Below the pieces are notes generated by a model. The model did no database searches. It had not been told where the DNA came from and worked only from the letters and a program-made list of their open reading frames with translations. Source: an uncultured Collinsella sp. (lineage in GTDB: Bacteria > Actinomycetota > Coriobacteriia > Coriobacteriales > Coriobacteriaceae). From it: a stretch of 6,067 bases of DNA. Shown here in pieces: positions 4,491 through 6,067 of the stretch. The stretch's first letter is position 1. Every line of letters starts with the position of its first letter. The DNA lies in NCBI GenBank assembly GCA_902482615.1, contig CABTAA010000108.1, positions 1-6,067 on the forward strand, in the 5' to 3' direction. The position numbers and the translations under genes were made by a program.

Positions 4491-5585
4491 ATGGATTTAC
4501 TGATTGATATTCTGCTCGACGCCGGCAAGGACACGCTCTCGCTGGTACCGTTCTTATTGGTGACATATCTGGCCCTCGAGACCCTGGAGCACGTCGCGGG
4601 CGACAGCGTTAACGGCGCCATCAAGCGCGCCGGTGCCGCGGGCCCCGTGGTTGGCTCGTTGCTGGGCATGGTGCCGCAGTGCGGCTTTTCGGCAATGGCG
4701 GCCACGCTGTACGCCGGTCGTGTCGTGACCTTGGGCACGTTGGTGTTCCTTTCGCCCTCCGATGAGATGCTGCCGCTGTTGCTCGCCGAGCAGGTGCCCG
4801 TGCAGACCATGGCGATGCTTTTGGCTTCGAAGGCACTGATCGCGCTGGTCACGGGCTTTATCGTGGACGCCGCCATTCGCGGCCTGCGTCGTAACGCTCG
4901 CGCGCATGCGGCGATTCGCCGTACCGTGCTGGGGGCCGCTGCTAATTCGGCTCATGTGAACTGCGCGCACGACGACCACAGCGGCGGTGACATCATCGAC
5001 GAGGTGGCCGAGGCGGGCGTGAGCGCCGACCACATCCACGAGCTGTGCGAGCGCGATCATTGCGGTTGCGATGATGATGAAGATGAACACGAGCGCGACC
5101 ACGGACACAGCCATGACCACGGTCACGCAGGCGAGCATGAGCACCACCACGGCCATGGGCACGACCACGGTCACTCCCACGAAGGTGCGCCCGTCCTGTC
5201 GATTATCCGCAGCGCGATCTCGCACACCGTGCAGGTTTCGGTTTTTATTTTCCTGGTGACGCTGATTCTAGTTGCCGTGCTCGAGACCTTCGGAGAGTCC
5301 GCGATCGAGCAGTTCCTGCGTGGCAACGAGACGCTCGCCGTCTTGGGCTCGGCACTCGTCGGCCTGATCCCCAACTGCTCGGCCAGCGTGGTCATTACGC
5401 AGCTGTACCTGGAGGGCGCGCTACAGCTGGCGCCGATGCTCGCCGGCACGCTCATTTCCGCCGGCGTGGGCTATCTTGTCCTGTTCCGCACCAACCGCAG
5501 CGCTCGTGAAAACGCCGTGTTCCTGGTCATGATGTACGTCATCGGCGCCGGCTGGGGCCTTATCCTATCCGCCTTCGGCCTCTAA
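4491..5585 (+). CDS. Putative multi-pass heavy-metal exporter (ArsP_2-like 10-TM permease family)
   Basis: This 364-residue inner-membrane permease is probably a metal efflux protein, although its substrate is unproven. It has two similar halves, each a membrane block built round Pro-x-Cys: GMVPQCGFSA (59-68) in the first half and GLIPNCSAS (about 292-300) in the second, each followed by a Leu/Ala-rich helix. This internal duplication is typical of the ArsP_2 family, described as a 10-TM heavy-metal exporter and also annotated as a putative manganese transporter. Between the halves is a loop (about 159-231) with HCGC at 190-193, an acidic run, and 15 His within residues 199-231, likely to bind or sense metal ions in solution. 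The start is the first ATG after AAAGG (4475-4479), at longer spacing than usual. It is divergent from the exonuclease gene, and the terminator at 5601-5662 follows directly. The duplicated core supports the family call; metal identity is inference. Confidence 0.78.
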   Translation: MDLLIDILLDAGKDTLSLVPFLLVTYLALETLEHVAGDSVNGAIKRAGAAGPVVGSLLGMVPQCGFSAMAATLYAGRVVTLGTLVFLSPSDEMLPLLLAEQVPVQTMAMLLASKALIALVTGFIVDAAIRGLRRNARAHAAIRRTVLGAAANSAHVNCAHDDHSGGDIIDEVAEAGVSADHIHELCERDHCGCDDDEDEHERDHGHSHDHGHAGEHEHHHGHGHDHGHSHEGAPVLSIIRSAISHTVQVSVFIFLVTLILVAVLETFGESAIEQFLRGNETLAVLGSALVGLIPNCSASVVITQLYLEGALQLAPMLAGTLISAGVGYLVLFRTNRSARENAVFLVMMYVIGAGWGLILSAFGL

Positions 5586-5600
5586 GCAGGCCTAAAAAAT

Positions 5601-5662
5601 GGGCTTCAAATAGCCATGCTCGGCGCCTGCGCAATGCGGCGACGCATGGCATTTTGAAGCCC
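5601..5662. terminator. Bidirectional intrinsic terminator after the exporter gene
   Basis: GGGCTTCAAA (5601-5610) pairs with TTTGAAGCCC (5653-5662), and GCCATGC (5613-5619) with GCATGGC (5644-5650), giving a long stem with a GC-rich loop. A T-run (5664-5669) follows on the plus strand and an A-run (5594-5599) precedes it, so it works in both directions. Confidence 0.9.
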
Positions 5663-5711
5663 GTTTTTTGTTGAGCCATGGATTCCGAGCGCTCACACCG
5701 CTCAAAACAAA

Positions 5712-5748
5712 AAGGTAGATTTCCGGGCATGTCCCGAAAATCTACCTT
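5712..5748 (-). terminator. Intrinsic terminator of the YaiI/YqxD-family gene
   Basis: AAGGTAGATTT (5712-5722) pairs with AAATCTACCTT (5738-5748), with a further CGGG/CCCG pairing inside. On the minus strand the stem is followed by TTTGTTTT (5704-5711). It begins 2 bp after the stop codon at 5751 and suits minus-strand termination. Confidence 0.88.
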
Positions 5749-5750
5749 GG

Positions 5751-6067
5751 TTAGCGCAGCAGCTCGGTGAGGTTGCGCTTAAAGCGGGCCCGGTCTTCGC
5801 TGGTAAATGCCGCCGGACCGCGAGTGCGACCGCCGGCGCGGCGCACCTTCTTTTCCTCGTGGCGAATAAACAGTTGCATGTCGATGGTCGCCTTATCGTA
5901 GACGCGCCCGCGCACGCCGATGGCGGCGGCATCGCGCCCGAGCACAATGCTCGCCAAGCCAATGTCCTGCGTCACGACTACGTCGCCCGCCTGCAGGCGT
6001 TCGACAATGGCAAAGTCGGCGCTGTCGGCGCCCGCGCTCACATCGAGCGTCGTGACCCAAAATCCGC
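5751..6067 (-). CDS. YaiI/YqxD-family protein (DUF188, UPF0178), C-terminal part; N-terminus beyond window edge
   Basis: This is the last 105 or so residues of a conserved small cytosolic protein of unsettled function, often linked to the PIN-like nuclease fold. The reading frame is open to the right edge, so the GTG at 6041 is not the start; the frame continues upstream as GFWVTTLDVSAGADSADFAI. Recognisable family blocks are ADFAIVERLQAGDVVVTQDI (near the middle of the family sequence), then RGRVYDKATID, and the highly conserved C-terminal RRAGGRTRGPAAFTSEDRARF followed by a short basic helix. About 40 to 50 N-terminal residues, including the family's DADACP start motif, would lie outside the window. 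It ends with TAA at 5751 and an intrinsic terminator. It shares no promoter with the exporter gene, and convergent transcripts are separated by two terminators. Family call is strong; biochemical activity is not established. Confidence 0.9.
   Translation of the reverse strand, partial: GFWVTTLDVSAGADSADFAIVERLQAGDVVVTQDIGLASIVLGRDAAAIGVRGRVYDKATIDMQLFIRHEEKKVRRAGGRTRGPAAFTSEDRARFKRNLTELLR

Noticed and set aside
4554..5225. Minus-strand open frame of 223 codons opposite the exporter
   Set aside because: The valine- and methionine-rich sequence is the antisense of the His-rich loop and membrane helices; the plus-strand frame has family motifs.
5751..6041. Complete 96-residue gene starting at GTG 6041
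   Set aside because: The frame stays open to the window edge and the upstream residues continue the YaiI/YqxD family alignment, so this is an internal codon of a truncated gene.

Overview
The window is a GC-rich stretch of bacterial chromosome. Protein style and gene content point to the Actinomycetota, and most likely to a gut Coriobacteriia such as Collinsella or a relative. This is an inference from how the proteins read, not from a database search. The window has two metal-efflux loci near its ends, a housekeeping-type exonuclease, and a lower-GC accessory segment in the middle.

Region 1-1461 (minus strand) is a zinc/cadmium-type resistance cluster. A promoter with consensus boxes (TTGACA, 16 bp, TATAAT) drives an ArsR/SmtB-family repressor. 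It is followed by a free-standing 72-residue HMA metallochaperone and by the first 213 residues of a P1B-type metal ATPase that runs off the left edge. The ATPase has a polybasic N-terminus where many relatives carry an HMA domain, so chaperone and pump appear to be split into two genes. Three near-identical operator-like sites are present: one inside the promoter spacer, one between the promoter and the arsR ribosome binding site, and one inside the cluster directly before the ATPase gene. A strong GC hairpin lies between the HMA and ATPase genes.

Region 1462-3349 is accessory. It holds a 254-bp block (1544-1797) bounded by inverted 45-bp repeats that match at 37 of 45 positions with no gaps. 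Next comes a minus-strand gene for a 396-residue protein with a putative PD-(D/E)XK-like nuclease core related to DUF559/AbiEi-type proteins, then about 350 bp of AT-richer non-coding DNA with several small repeats.

Region 3350-4318 (minus) encodes a DnaQ-like DEDDh 3'-5' exonuclease with an unusual second exonuclease motif. Divergent from it, 4491-5585 (plus) encodes a multi-pass membrane permease that resembles the putative 10-TM heavy-metal exporter (ArsP_2) family. It has two Pro-x-Cys half-repeats and a very histidine-rich central loop. Its promoter region carries spaced repeats that look like a regulator site. A long bidirectional terminator follows.

Region 5712-6067 (minus) holds the C-terminal part of a YaiI/YqxD-family (DUF188, UPF0178) protein with its own terminator; the N-terminus lies beyond the right edge.

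The clearest functional story is the metal-responsive cluster with repeated operators. The most unexplained items are the 254-bp inverted-repeat block and its neighbouring accessory nuclease-like gene.
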